From: Verrucomicrobiota bacterium
GTDB taxonomy: Bacteria > Verrucomicrobiota > Verrucomicrobiia > Limisphaerales > UBA9464
NCBI GenBank assembly: GCA_025363585.1
Contig: JANYDN010000023.1
Location: forward strand, 1 to 38,439
DNA: 38,439 bases
Reading direction: 5' to 3'
Both the position numbers and the translations under genes were made by a program. Positions 1 through 7,986 of this stretch are shown here, piece by piece; within the stretch, counting starts at the first letter, position 1, and each line of letters opens with the position of its first letter. The notes beneath the pieces are model-generated. The model searched no databases and was not told the DNA's origin. It worked only from the letters and a program-made list of their open reading frames with translations.

Positions 1-24
1 GTGCGGGCCACCAACGGCCCGCAC
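1..24. terminator. Perfect GC-rich hairpin, possible terminator of a gene to the left
   Basis: GTGCGGGCC (1-9) pairs perfectly with GGCCCGCAC (16-24) around a six-base loop. No T-run follows, so intrinsic termination is only one reading. The gene it would end lies outside the window. Confidence 0.4.
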
Positions 25-52
25 CCCCTGCGTATCCGACGAATGCTTTGAT

Positions 53-1699
53 ATGACAACTCCACCGGTACTTGGTTTCGAACGATGCGTGCTGTTCGTG
101 TCCGACTGCTTGGCCTACTCGGTCGGGAAAGCGGATGCCACGCAAGCCAACCAACGAAGCCGCCTCGGTCGCTTCGCCGAAAGGCCCGACAACCTAAGCG
201 CAACCGAGCTAGCCAAGGCCCTGGACAAGCTGGGAGCGGCAACCAATCTCCCCGGCTATATGCAGCCCGCGACGGCTCACGAGGCAGCCCGAGAAATCAC
301 GGCCCTCTTGGGAAGGGTCGAATACCTGATCTTGCATGGCCTCCCGCCCACTCCGCATCCAAGGCACACCACTTGGGCGTTGGCGACCCGGTTCTTCGCA
401 CCATGGCTTGCACTCCGAGTTGAGATCCATCGGCGGTGTGGTCGCGAAGTGCCCATTTGGCTCGACGACGCCGGAAATCCGACTCGCGTGCGGGGTTACA
501 TCCGGACCGTGCGGAGCTCACTCAAGATCCCGGAAGGCATGGATCGACAGGTCCGAAACTGCGCCAATGCCGGCGTTCCCCTGTCCGACTCCGTGATCAA
601 GTCGCTGGCAGACGCAAACCAACAACTGGTCAGCCCACTGACGGATCTCGTCTTATCCCGAGCCCTCGACCGCTTGGTGAAAGCGGCGAAGTCCGAGTTC
701 GGAAACACCGGCTTCCGGATGCTTGCCCGATGGTTCCGGCTCTGCCGTCGGCGCATTCGCGTGCTGCTGCGTCGAGAGGGGATGCCCGACAACCAAGATG
801 AATTGGAGCGCCTTTTCAATTCGCAGACCTTTTCCGGCAACACACCCTTCGACGCCGAATGGATTCATCCGTTGGTATCGGATCCCTACGTTTGGGACTT
901 GGCACGCCGTATCAACGAAGACATAGAAAGCCGCCGACAATCGGCACGCCTTTGGCAACCGCCGGAATCCATAGAGATCGACGCGCAATGGACAGTGCCG
1001 TCTCGAGTTCGAATTCCGCGGCCACTGTCCGAGGCGCTCCAAGCGGAAGACTTTATTTCGTGCCAGAAAATCAGCGCCGCGCTCTGCAACGATCAATCGG
1101 TTTGTGCCGACCTACTCGAGGCCTCCAGCCGCCTCTTCGCGAACTTCTGGAACCGATCCACCGGGGACCGGACCGGGCGTGAAACTGTCTGGAATCTGGC
1201 GATCGGCCTGGCGCGAGCGGCGTGGCTCCGGAGCAAGGGAGCAAAGCGACGGGACCGCGCCCTGCACCTCCTTCGATGGCTGGTCCGTGAAGACCGCCCT
1301 TGGCATCCGGATGACGAGCGACTGGGGCAGGAAATCCTCACCGACGCCAAGACAGCCCTGCAAAACCCGGACTCATCCGTAACACGTCTTATCTTTGACG
1401 GGCTCCTCGCCTTGCGGGCGGGCCGCCGCAAAGCCGCCGCCGAAACCCTGCATAAAGCGCTTCTTCTCGGCCCAAGCGGCGCCGGAAATGATTGGTTTCC
1501 ATTGCTGCGAGGCGGACTCAAGGCCTCGAGGACGACTTCAAAGCAGTTCCACAACGCATTCCGCAAACACGCAAATCTGGCCGGCCTGACTGCCGCCGGT
1601 TTAGCCCAGAAGCGCCGAAAGTCGGTCAATTCAACGTCAGCATGCCTCCCCACGAAAACGGAGGCGTTCGCCAAAGGCCTACGGTTGAAATCCCGCTGA
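53..1699 (+). CDS. Unrecognised 548-aa protein
   Basis: I do not recognise the family. The frame is long, opens with ATG shortly after the hairpin at 1-24 and ends with TGA. The protein is soluble-looking, with no signal peptide or membrane segment. It is rich in Arg, Leu and Trp and mainly helical in appearance. The C-terminal third (about residues 370-500) has helical-pair character, for example the stretch around LLALRAGRRKAAAETLHKAL, which could be TPR-like. The extreme C-terminus is basic, as in a nucleic-acid-binding tail. An HNH endonuclease gene follows 800 bp downstream on the same strand, so a role in an accessory or defence locus is possible but only inferred. Confidence 0.7.
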   Translation: MTTPPVLGFERCVLFVSDCLAYSVGKADATQANQRSRLGRFAERPDNLSATELAKALDKLGAATNLPGYMQPATAHEAAREITALLGRVEYLILHGLPPTPHPRHTTWALATRFFAPWLALRVEIHRRCGREVPIWLDDAGNPTRVRGYIRTVRSSLKIPEGMDRQVRNCANAGVPLSDSVIKSLADANQQLVSPLTDLVLSRALDRLVKAAKSEFGNTGFRMLARWFRLCRRRIRVLLRREGMPDNQDELERLFNSQTFSGNTPFDAEWIHPLVSDPYVWDLARRINEDIESRRQSARLWQPPESIEIDAQWTVPSRVRIPRPLSEALQAEDFISCQKISAALCNDQSVCADLLEASSRLFANFWNRSTGDRTGRETVWNLAIGLARAAWLRSKGAKRRDRALHLLRWLVREDRPWHPDDERLGQEILTDAKTALQNPDSSVTRLIFDGLLALRAGRRKAAAETLHKALLLGPSGAGNDWFPLLRGGLKASRTTSKQFHNAFRKHANLAGLTAAGLAQKRRKSVNSTSACLPTKTEAFAKGLRLKSR

Positions 1700-2510
1700 T
1701 GGATGCAAATGGGAAGTGGATGCCCCGCCGCCCACCAATTCCGTCGAAATCAGGATCTACCTAGAACTGACACTGGTTCACCCACCTCGGTGAGCGTGGA
1801 GTCCTGCGGCCCGAACCGGAGTCCAGCGATCCACCGTGTTCAGCGCCTCGAAGCAATTCCGAACCGGGGTCAACGTCGGGGCGCGCTGGCCGCCGGCTGG
1901 GGCGGCCGAACGCTCGAGGCTCGCTTCGGAGCGCCGGGGGGGCGGGAACAGACGACGAAGGATCGGGATCACAGGACAACCTTGTGGAAGGCTGTATGGA
2001 TGCGGTTGTCCCGGGCCACGTCCGGCGGCGGGTTCTCCGAATTGGCGAGGTTATTGACCCATCGATGGCCTCCTCCGCCATCACGGCGAGTTCCGAAGTT
2101 GTGGAGGCCCGCTCGAACGTGAACGTGACTGACCCGCCGACTTCCGACGTCGAGAGGACAGTCTGCCCGTTGACCAGGTTGGCGGCCCATTTCTTGGACA
2201 CCAAGGCGTTCAGGGACCCGACGAGGGGCACGGCCGGTGAGTTGAGGCTTGAGCGCCCGGACAGGCATGCGGACTTCAAGGCGAGGCGTGTGGTCACACT
2301 TCAGTCCCCACGTAAGAACTGAGGCGATTATGTTTGCTTGGGCTGAATGACGGAAGCCGCAGATACCACTCTTGATCGAGCGAGATATCTGCGAGCAGCG
2401 CTTGTCCGCGGCGCCATGGCCCCTCATCATCCCAACGCGCTGACGGCCGGCTTGAAACCAATTCGTCATGCGCGGCACCGAACTCAAATCCTTGCCCGTG
2501 CGTAACCGTC
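1700..2510. other. 811-bp stretch without a convincing gene
   Basis: Several short overlapping frames occur on both strands (for example 1984-2322 on plus and 1969-2297 on minus), but none has a recognisable domain or clear start. The minus strand around 1970-2300 keeps protein-like character in alternating frames, which would fit a decayed gene. I could not name a family. No tag or palindrome repeat is present here. Confidence 0.4.
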
Positions 2511-3854
2511 ATGCCTGCGTTTCTGTTCCTTTGGAATCCCGGGAAGGACGAGGAGTCTTTCCGCAATTACGAGCGGGTCTGCAATGATGCGGCGAAAGGC
2601 CGCCCGTATGAAACCCGATGGATTTGTCCGTCAAGGCAGCCTCGGCTGGGGGACGTGGCATTCGTTCAGCGCACCGGGAGCACGCACAATGGAGTGTTTG
2701 CCCGCGGTCGGGTTGTGCGGGCGGCATTCGAGTACCGTGGCATGCAGTTCGTCCAACTGCGCCTTGATGTCTTTTTGCCCATCGGAAGAGAAATTCCACG
2801 ACCCAGAATCATCGCCCGGGCCGAGTACCGGCGGCGTTGGGCTCCCATGGCGTCGGGAAATCGCCTTCCGGAACCACTTCTCCAAGCGGTCGAAGCCCTT
2901 TGGACGAATGCTGCACACCGCGAGCCACTCTTGTTAGAGCGCGACAGAACTGTGCCCGCAGGCGGCCCAACGGTGAGCACGGCGCTTTTCATCAACGGGA
3001 TCTTTGACGGGGTCTGCACTGAAATCTTGGCTGCGCAGAAAGCACAAGACGGCGGCGAATCGTTCCTCCAGCCTTACAAGAGCCAAGTCATCAGGATGCT
3101 TCAGGAAAGGAAGCCCACGCCCGAAGACCCAATCAGGCTGTACGTGTCAACAACTGGGAACCTTTCCCAGATTTGCTACACAGCGGAAATCATTCGCTGG
3201 GAGGATAAGCGAGAACTGTCCGAGCAGCGGCGGCGGGAGGTTCGCCACCATCTTGAGATGTTTCAATTCAAGGAGGTCGATCTTTTTACCGGGGCACAAG
3301 AAAACGGGGAAATGGCCATCAACTTAGTTTCGATCCGCAAGCTCCATCGACTGGACACCCTCTATCCCACGAGTCTTCTACGAAAAGTCAGCGATAGCCT
3401 CCCATTGCGAAAGCGGACTCGATCCGGCGGCTGGAGCGAGGTCTATGACCTCGGCGACGTGATTGAACTTCCGACCGAGACCCGGGAGCGGTTCGAGTCG
3501 AAACTTGCCGCCGAGGTTGAAGTATCCCGAAAGCTCAGCGACGAGACGCTTCAGGCTCGCCTCGCATCGGCTGGAAAGGTGCCGCCGAAGGTGCAGGTCA
3601 TTTCGGTCGGGTATCGACGAAATCCGGACGTGATCGTCGCGGTGCTTCGTCGAGCGAAAGGCGTATGTGAGAAATGTCGAAAGGATGCGCCGTTTCTCAG
3701 GAGTTCGGATGGCTCGCCCTTCCTTGAAGTTCATCACCGGTTGTCACTGAGCCAAGGAGGTGAGGATTCGGTGGAGAATGCGCTGGCGTTGTGCCCCAAT
3801 TGCCATCGGGCGATTCATCACGGAGCCCCGAGCAGCGGCGTGCCGAGTGCCTGA
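2511..3854 (+). CDS. HNH endonuclease with N-terminal EVE/PUA-like region
   Basis: This is a 447-aa protein. The last 65 residues form a zinc-binding HNH nuclease: CEKC at about residue 385, the histidine pair in EVHHRLSLSQGG at about 407, and the second zinc pair in LCPNCHRAIHHG at about 428. The order C-x2-C, HH, C-x2-C-H matches McrA-like HNH domains. The first about 70 residues (FLFLWNP, then PRLGDVAFVQRTG) resemble EVE/PUA-type domains that recognise modified bases, a fusion known in modification-dependent restriction enzymes; that match is by eye only. The middle region is unassigned. ATG 2511 has no obvious Shine-Dalgarno. Likely substrate: double-stranded DNA, perhaps modified. Confidence 0.8.
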   Translation: MPAFLFLWNPGKDEESFRNYERVCNDAAKGRPYETRWICPSRQPRLGDVAFVQRTGSTHNGVFARGRVVRAAFEYRGMQFVQLRLDVFLPIGREIPRPRIIARAEYRRRWAPMASGNRLPEPLLQAVEALWTNAAHREPLLLERDRTVPAGGPTVSTALFINGIFDGVCTEILAAQKAQDGGESFLQPYKSQVIRMLQERKPTPEDPIRLYVSTTGNLSQICYTAEIIRWEDKRELSEQRRREVRHHLEMFQFKEVDLFTGAQENGEMAINLVSIRKLHRLDTLYPTSLLRKVSDSLPLRKRTRSGGWSEVYDLGDVIELPTETRERFESKLAAEVEVSRKLSDETLQARLASAGKVPPKVQVISVGYRRNPDVIVAVLRRAKGVCEKCRKDAPFLRSSDGSPFLEVHHRLSLSQGGEDSVENALALCPNCHRAIHHGAPSSGVPSA

Positions 3855-4180
3855 CCCCTTCAACCAGAAGACGGACCGCACCCAGGGCGAGGCGTCGGAG
3901 CGACACCGACTGGGAAGCGGCGAGGTCTCGTCGACCCGGACGTGTTCCTCACACCACTGCCACGGGGGGACGTCGGTCAGCAGACTTGCAGACGTTGCAA
4001 AACCATTCGATCAGCGGATGGCGGTCACGATTCGCGCCCCACCGATGACGGAACGTTCGAAGCGTTCCCGGCCGCCACGACGACGGGCGTCAGAATGAAA
4101 GGCAACGGTGTCCGGGGGATCTAAGAGCCTGTCTGAAAATCAGCTAAGTGCCTGAAATAGGAACATTAGGAATACACTTG
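3855..4180. other. Gene-free stretch leading into the repeat zone
   Basis: No supported gene is seen. A degenerate copy of the tag repeat lies at 4096-4122 and an AT-richer patch (4123-4180) sits immediately before the first good tag. It probably represents the debris edge of the repeat-rich region. Confidence 0.4.
4096..4122 (+). repeat. Tag repeat, degenerate copy
   Basis: TGAAAGGCAACGGTGTCCGG and the following GGATCT align with the tag head TGAAAGGCAATGGGGTCAGATCT at 4180-4202, with several mismatches and no CTTTTGACAT end. It looks like an older copy. Confidence 0.4.
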
Positions 4181-4492
4181 AAAGGCAATGGGGTCAGATC
4201 TATCCTTTTGACATATGCTAGCCGGCGCGGAGCGGATGACGGGTGGCGAGACCCCTCGCGAATCGACGGGGCCGGGGCGTGGTATCACCTCATGAATCAC
4301 AGGAATGGGGGCGAACTGGCCCCACATCCCGGTGGTCGGCGGGCCGTTGAGGGTGTTCGGGATCCGGTTCTGGTAGGTCACGAGGCGCCGGAAGACCTCC
4401 TCGCTGAGGATGACCCAGTTCTGCTGGGACAGCGCCACGAAGCTGGCGGCGTCGCTGACGTTGAAGAGGCGGCCGGGGGCGATGGTGCTCAT
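4166..4492 (-). CDS. Unknown cassette protein, copy 1 (3' end replaced by tag)
   Basis: This is a 108-aa frame starting MSTIAPGRLFNVSDAASFVA. The same protein is encoded at 7251-7479 and 7987-8261. I do not recognise the family. Across copies the first about 75 residues, down to PRPGPVDSRG, are nearly identical, while many DNA differences fall on third codon positions, so this part was under selection as protein. After DSRG the copies acquire different indels and run into the tag, so the natural C-terminus is probably lost. The start codon overlaps (ATGA) the stop of a preceding minus-strand frame ending TVRRT, as in copy 3. That upstream frame is cut at 4517, where zeta-toxin sequence begins. 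Confidence 0.45.
   Translation of the reverse strand: MSTIAPGRLFNVSDAASFVALSQQNWVILSEEVFRRLVTYQNRIPNTLNGPPTTGMWGQFAPIPVIHEVIPRPGPVDSRGVSPPVIRSAPASICQKDRSDPIAFQVYS
4181..4215 (+). repeat. Tag repeat copy 1
   Basis: AAAGGCAATGGGGTCAGATC followed by TATCCTTTTGACATAT. On the minus strand it lies at the 3' end of the cassette gene copy at 4166-4492 and supplies the final residues of that frame. Confidence 0.85.
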
Positions 4493-4516
4493 GTGCGTCT
4501 CACGGTGGTCTTGTAG

Positions 4517-4601
4517 AAACATCTATCGCCCACTCTCGGATTCGTGGGCAGTCTACGACAACTCGGCGGACCACGTTCGCCTCATCGAAGAAGGATCCTG
4601 A
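4517..4601 (+). pseudogene. 3' remnant of a zeta-toxin-like kinase gene
   Basis: The last 28 codons ([20 protein letters not shown] onward, ending EEGS) match the C-terminus of the intact gene at 8387-8923. The upstream 85% is missing: homology begins abruptly at 4517, directly abutting cassette copy 1. Compared with the second locus, this is an internal deletion of about 550 bp that removed the P-loop and catalytic part. The remnant still overlaps the next gene by TGATG, as in the intact copy. Confidence 0.8.
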
Positions 4602-4750
4602 TGTCCACGATCAAGCCGAGGACCGAATTGGCGAAAGCGGCAGGCAGGGCATTGCGTCGAGCCGCAAAGCAAGCGCGGGAAGTCGCTCGCCGTTACGGCA
4701 CCCCGATTTACGTCCAATCCAACGGCAAGGTGATCGCCCGAAAGCCGTAG
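4601..4750 (+). CDS. Small basic protein, copy 1 (partner of zeta-like toxin)
   Basis: This 49-aa protein starts [20 protein letters not shown]. It has a strongly basic amphipathic N-terminal half and ends in a beta-hairpin-like [18 protein letters not shown]. It is a near-identical paralogue of the frame at 8923-9072, differing at only two residues (E/V and I/V). ATG overlaps the TGA of the zeta-toxin remnant, so it was translationally coupled to that gene. Its conservation although the toxin is destroyed suggests it either has its own role or was recently orphaned. Antitoxin or accessory function is inferred from position only. Confidence 0.65.
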   Translation: MSTIKPRTELAKAAGRALRRAAKQAREVARRYGTPIYVQSNGKVIARKP

Positions 4751-4809
4751 ACACTGCGCACGCGTGGCGCACATGCCGCGAAAATTGATCGCGAGCAAGT
4801 GTCCCCGAT

Positions 4810-5019
4810 ATGGAAGACCGCATCGTCATCGATCCCGCCGTTTGCAACGGCCGCCCGATCGTTCGCGGCACGCGGATCACCGCGCGGACGGTTCTCGAAT
4901 TCCTCGGGGCGGGCGACTCCATCGGGGATGTGCTCGACGAGTACCCGACCCTGACGCGTGACGACGTGCTGGCTTGCCTCCGCTTAGGGGAGGCTATGGG
5001 GGCAGATCTATACTTTTGA
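4810..5019 (+). CDS. DUF433 family protein, C-terminus replaced by repeat
   Basis: This is a 69-aa protein. The pattern NGRPIVRGTRITARTVLEFL followed by DVLDEYPTLTRDDVLACL is characteristic of DUF433, a small winged-helix-like family often found as the antitoxin partner of PIN-domain proteins. The last residues, MGADLYF plus the stop, are encoded by the tag repeat at 4996-5024, so the original final helix has been lost. No PIN partner follows. A decayed relative lies at 9130-9215 in the second copy of this segment. Function of the truncated form is uncertain. Confidence 0.8.
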   Translation: MEDRIVIDPAVCNGRPIVRGTRITARTVLEFLGAGDSIGDVLDEYPTLTRDDVLACLRLGEAMGADLYF

Positions 5020-5024
5020 CATTT
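4996..5024 (+). repeat. Tag repeat copy 2 (left end of an inverted pair)
   Basis: ATGGGGGCAGATCTATACTT then TTGACATTT. It lies inside the end of the DUF433 gene and provides its stop codon. An inverted tag at 5294-5318 forms the other end of a 323-bp unit. Confidence 0.85.
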
Positions 5025-5285
5025 CATCCAGCAAGACTCTCGCGAAGGCCCTCCTCCCCGGGGTTGCCCGGGACCCGCTTCCAGAACCGCCGGACTGCTT
5101 GCGCCGCCGCCGTGAAGTTTGTCCCGGACACGTTACCGACGACCTCCGGCATCCAGCCCCGGCCGGGGTTCTCGCGGCGGCGGAGCCAGCCGCCGTTCGG
5201 CCGGCTCAAGGCGTGGGGCCACGCCCCCGCCCGATCGCTTCGCAACGCCCTCGCCGCGCGCCCGGCGCAAACCCCCGCCCTCCCC
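5025..5285 (-). pseudogene. Possible C-terminal remnant of a tag-associated transposase, copy 1
   Basis: On the minus strand, just upstream of the tag, the frame contains GWMPEVVGN, then AAAQAVRRFWKRVPGNPG and ends LRESLAG with a stop. A clearly related segment lies at 10345-10545. The helix with AVRRF followed by basic residues, ending directly before this type of tag, is reminiscent of the C-terminus of REP-associated tyrosine (Y1/RAYT) transposases, whose 3' ends carry similar tags in other bacteria. No HUH catalytic part is present, so the family assignment is tentative. Confidence 0.35.
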
Positions 5286-5293
5286 AATGGTCA

Positions 5294-5318
5294 CATGGAT
5301 AGATCTGACCCCATTGCC
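5294..5318 (-). repeat. Tag repeat, inverted copy
   Basis: CATGGATAGATCTGACCCCA continuing TTGCC is the reverse complement of the tag head. With the tag at 4996-5024 it bounds a 323-bp unit with inverted ends. It lies upstream of the true start of the next gene. Confidence 0.8.
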
Positions 5319-5427
5319 GCTCGCGTCAAATGCGGTGCCTGACCTGGAGGCGATGCGGTTCGACGGGGTCGCGTCATTGACCCTTCCCCACCCCCCCGGC
5401 ATTCGGGTACTCCCGTCGACGCAGCCC

Positions 5428-7032
5428 ATGCCCAGCCTCGCCATCGCCGGAGCCACCGGCCCGGACACCACCTTCGAATTCGACGGACCCGAGGTCGTGA
5501 TCGGGCGCCACGCCGACGCCGCCATCCGTCTCGACGGCCACAACGTCAGCCGACGCCACGCGCGCGTCGCCCGGTCGGGCGACGCCTTCGTCCTCGAGGA
5601 CCTCGGCTCGAGCAACGGCACGTTCCTGAACGGGCTGCGGCTCGAGGTCCCCGCCCGGCTGTCGGATCGCGACGAAATCCGCATCGGGGGACACGTGCTG
5701 CGGTTCGCCGCCGCGCCCGCGCGGGAATCGTTCACCATCCTCGGCCAGACCGCGGCAAACGCCGGGAACACCGCCATCTTCCAGGTGGATCCCGCGCGCA
5801 AGCTCCAGGCCGTCCTCGGTCTCGCCAAGGATCTCGGGCGGTCCCTCGACGTCGACGCGCTGCTCGCGTTGGCGCTCGACCGGCTCTTCACCCTGCTGCC
5901 GGGCGCCGAACGCGGCGTGGCCGTGCTGCTCGAGGGCGGCACGCCCGTGCTCCGCGCCGCGCGCGCGCGCGCCGGCATGCCGCCCGCCGGATTCAGCGCG
6001 TCCGTCGTCCGGCGCGTGGCCGAATCCGGCGAGGGCATCCTCGCCGAGGACCTTGCCGACGACGACCGCTTCGCCGGCGCGCGCAGCATCGTCTCGCTCG
6101 GCGTGCGTTCGTTCATCTGCGTGCCCCTGCCCGGGCAGGGCGGGCGGTCCCTCGGGGTCCTCCAGGTGGAGCGCACCTCGTCCGGGCACGCGTTCTCGAC
6201 CGAGGACCTCCACCTCCTCACCGCCCTCGGCCTCCAGATCGCGGCCGCCGTCGAGAACGCCCGGCTCCACGCCGAACTCGTCGCCCGCCAGCGCATCGAG
6301 GACGAGGTGGCCATCGCGCGCGAGATACAGGCCGCGCACCTTCCGGCCTCGGTCCCGGACCTGCCCGCGCGCAACTTCGACCTTCACGCCACGCTGGTCC
6401 CCGCGCTCGAGATCTCCGGGGACTTCTACGACTACTTCCGCTTCGCGGGCGACCGTCTCCTGCTGGTGGCGGGCGACGTCTGCGGCAAGGGCATCCCGGC
6501 GGCGCTGTTCATGAGCATGGTGCGCGCGCTCCTGCGCGAGCGCGCGGAGGCGGGGGGCGCGCCGGGCGAAATCCTCCGCGACGTGAACAACGCCGTGGCC
6601 CGCCAAAACCCAAAGGACCAATACGTCACGCTCCTGCTCGCGATCCTCGATCCCGCGCCGCGCACCGTGGAGGTGGCGTCGGCCGGGCATCCCGCGCCGT
6701 TGCTGCGGCGGGCGGGGGGCAAGGTCGAGGCGGTGCCGGTCCGCAACGGGCCGTTGCTGGGGTTCGCCGAGCGCGCGGCGCCCTACCCGCAGCTCGCCCT
6801 CGCGCTGGCGCCGGGGGACATGTTGCTCCTCTACACCGACGGCGTGACCGAGGCGCCCGAGTCCGAGTCGTCGATGTTCGGCGAGCAGCGCCTGCGCGCG
6901 GCGTTCGCGTCCCCCGGGGCCCCGGCCGATCCCGCGGCGTGGGCACGGTCGCTGATCGCGTCCGTGCACGCCTTCGCGCGCGGCCGCCCGCAGGAGGACG
7001 ACATCACGCTGGTGGTGCTGCGGGTGGACTGA
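5428..7032 (+). CDS. FHA-GAF-PP2C (SpoIIE/RsbU-type) protein phosphatase
   Basis: The protein is 534 aa from this ATG. An FHA phosphothreonine-binding domain fills residues 1-95 (VVIGRH, SRRHARV, DLGSSNGTFLNG). A GAF domain spans about 140-285. A SpoIIE-type PP2C phosphatase spans about 320-533, with the metal-binding motifs SGDFYDYF, AGDVCGKGIPAALF, YTDGVTEA and QEDDITLVVLRV. It should dephosphorylate a Ser/Thr-phosphorylated partner, typically an anti-sigma-factor antagonist, in response to GAF and FHA inputs. The frame is open much further upstream, but that part runs through the inverted tag; starts at 5428 or at 5353 (GGAGG two bases upstream) are the realistic choices. A palindrome arm begins on the stop codon. 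Confidence 0.9.
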   Translation: MPSLAIAGATGPDTTFEFDGPEVVIGRHADAAIRLDGHNVSRRHARVARSGDAFVLEDLGSSNGTFLNGLRLEVPARLSDRDEIRIGGHVLRFAAAPARESFTILGQTAANAGNTAIFQVDPARKLQAVLGLAKDLGRSLDVDALLALALDRLFTLLPGAERGVAVLLEGGTPVLRAARARAGMPPAGFSASVVRRVAESGEGILAEDLADDDRFAGARSIVSLGVRSFICVPLPGQGGRSLGVLQVERTSSGHAFSTEDLHLLTALGLQIAAAVENARLHAELVARQRIEDEVAIAREIQAAHLPASVPDLPARNFDLHATLVPALEISGDFYDYFRFAGDRLLLVAGDVCGKGIPAALFMSMVRALLRERAEAGGAPGEILRDVNNAVARQNPKDQYVTLLLAILDPAPRTVEVASAGHPAPLLRRAGGKVEAVPVRNGPLLGFAERAAPYPQLALALAPGDMLLLYTDGVTEAPESESSMFGEQRLRAAFASPGAPADPAAWARSLIASVHAFARGRPQEDDITLVVLRVD

Positions 7033-7144
7033 GCCGGAGCGATTCGTTGGGAAGACCGGATTTTCTCACGCCAAGGGGGACCAAGCCCGGCCAAGCCACC
7101 ACGAACGTGGATTGGGATGCGCCCGGCGAATCCCACCGTTCGGG
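7030..7144 (+). repeat. Palindromic element, left half only
   Basis: TGAGCCGGAGCGATTCGTTG begins on the phosphatase stop codon. CTCACGCCAAGGGGGACCAA and the first half of the central hairpin (CCCACCGTTCGG) follow. The right arm is absent; a run of tag-head repeats follows instead. Confidence 0.7.
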
Positions 7145-7213
7145 GCAAAGGCAACGGCAAAGGCAAAAAGGCAATGGAAAGGCAATGGGGTCAGATCTAT
7201 ACTTTTGACATAT
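7145..7213 (+). repeat. Iterated tag heads ending in tag copy 3
   Basis: AAAGGCAA-type units are repeated four times (AAAGGCAACGGC, AAAGGCAA, AAAGGCAATGG, AAAGGCAATGGGG). The last runs into a full tag, GGGGTCAGATCTATACTTTT then GACATATG, at 7178-7213. No other tag has such a run in front of it. Confidence 0.75.
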
Positions 7214-7250
7214 GCAAGCGGGCGCGGAGCGGATGGCGGGTGGCCACCCT

Positions 7251-7479
7251 CGCGAATCGACGGGGCCGGGGCGTGGTATCACCTCATGAATCACGGGAAC
7301 GGGGGCGAACTGGCCCCACGTCCCGGTGGTCGGCGGGCCGTTGAGGGTGTTCGGGATCCGGTTCTGGTAGGTGGCCAGTCGGCGGAAGACTTCCTCGCTG
7401 AGGATGACCCAGTTCTGCTGGGACAGCGCCACGAAGCTGGCGGCGTCGCTGACGTTGAACAGGCGGCCGGGGGCAATGC
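7251..7479 (-). pseudogene. Unknown cassette protein, copy 2 (5' truncated)
   Basis: The minus-strand frame carries APGRLFNVSDAASFVALSQQ through PVDSRG with the same residues as copies 1 and 3. The homology stops at 7479, where the MSTI start has been replaced by unrelated sequence. The downstream side ends in tag copy 3, as in the other copies. Without its start codon it is probably not expressed as the original protein. Confidence 0.55.
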
Positions 7480-7583
7480 CGAGGAAGTCCCGCGAATGCG
7501 GGATGACCGACGAGCAACGAAGCCAGCGGGCCGTTTCCGCGAAAAACCCCTCGCCGCAGGACCCCTTCCTGCTTTTCGGACGG
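7480..7583. other. Unassigned spacer between cassette copy 2 and a palindrome
   Basis: No gene is supported. A plus-strand frame from ATG 7503 would run on through the palindrome and is therefore not credible. Confidence 0.3.
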
Positions 7584-7877
7584 GCTCTAAGCCGGATCCA
7601 TGCAGTAGCGGCCGAGGAATTATCTCACGCCAAGCCGGGCCAAGGCCATCCAAGGGGGCAAAGACCGCCGCGTGTCGTTTCACCGAACGGTGGGATCCAA
7701 TGTCTGGTTCCCAACACACGTTCCCGCCTTCTTGGCCGGCCTTGGTCCCCCTTGGCGTGAGAAATTCCCATGCCGCGACCGCAGGGTTCCGTCCCGGCTC
7801 GGTCGGGAATGCTTGGATTCTTGGCGCCTTGGCGAGATACCCAATCGAGTTCTTACTGCATGGATACGGCTTAGCCG
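7584..7877. repeat. Palindromic element, full copy with nested second arm
   Basis: The left arm (7584-7660) reads GCTCTAAGCCGGATCCATGC, then GAGGAATTATCTCACGCCAA. The central hairpin appears in inverted form as TTTCACCGAACGGTGGG near 7680. The right arm reads CCCTTGGCGTGAGAAATTCC near 7750. A second right arm (CTTGGCGCCTTGGCGAGATA) follows, ending at 7853-7876 with TACTGCATGGATACGGCTTA, which pairs with the outermost left arm. It appears to be one palindrome inserted into or recombined with another. Confidence 0.75.
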
Positions 7878-7950
7878 CAATCCCGCGGCATGCCGTGGGT
7901 GGCCTGGCTCGGTGCCACTCGCCAGCCAATCCCCGAATGCAACTCGTGCT

Positions 7951-7986
7951 GAAGGCAATGGGGTCAGATCTATCCTTTTGACATAT
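7951..7986 (+). repeat. Tag repeat copy 4
   Basis: GAAGGCAATGGGGTCAGATC then TATCCTTTTGACATAT. The CCTTTT variant is shared only with tag copy 1 (4181-4215), which also borders an equivalent cassette. This links the two as a segmental duplication. Confidence 0.85.

Noticed and set aside
5025-5285. Confident call of a RAYT transposase
   Set aside because: Only a short basic helix and the neighbouring tag support it; the HUH and Tyr motifs are missing, so it is listed as a tentative remnant.
5119-5427. Upstream extension of the FHA-PP2C gene by 103 codons
   Set aside because: It crosses the inverted tag (TWIDLTPLPLA is tag sequence) and a Pro/Arg-rich stretch. The FHA domain starts at 5428.
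5374-6969. 531-aa open frame on the minus strand
   Set aside because: It is antisense to the FHA-GAF-PP2C gene. Its Arg/Gly/Glu-rich composition is typical of a shadow.
7112-7981. 289-aa open frame on the plus strand
   Set aside because: It is made entirely of tag, cassette antisense and palindrome sequence, and ends in tag residues (MGSDLSF).
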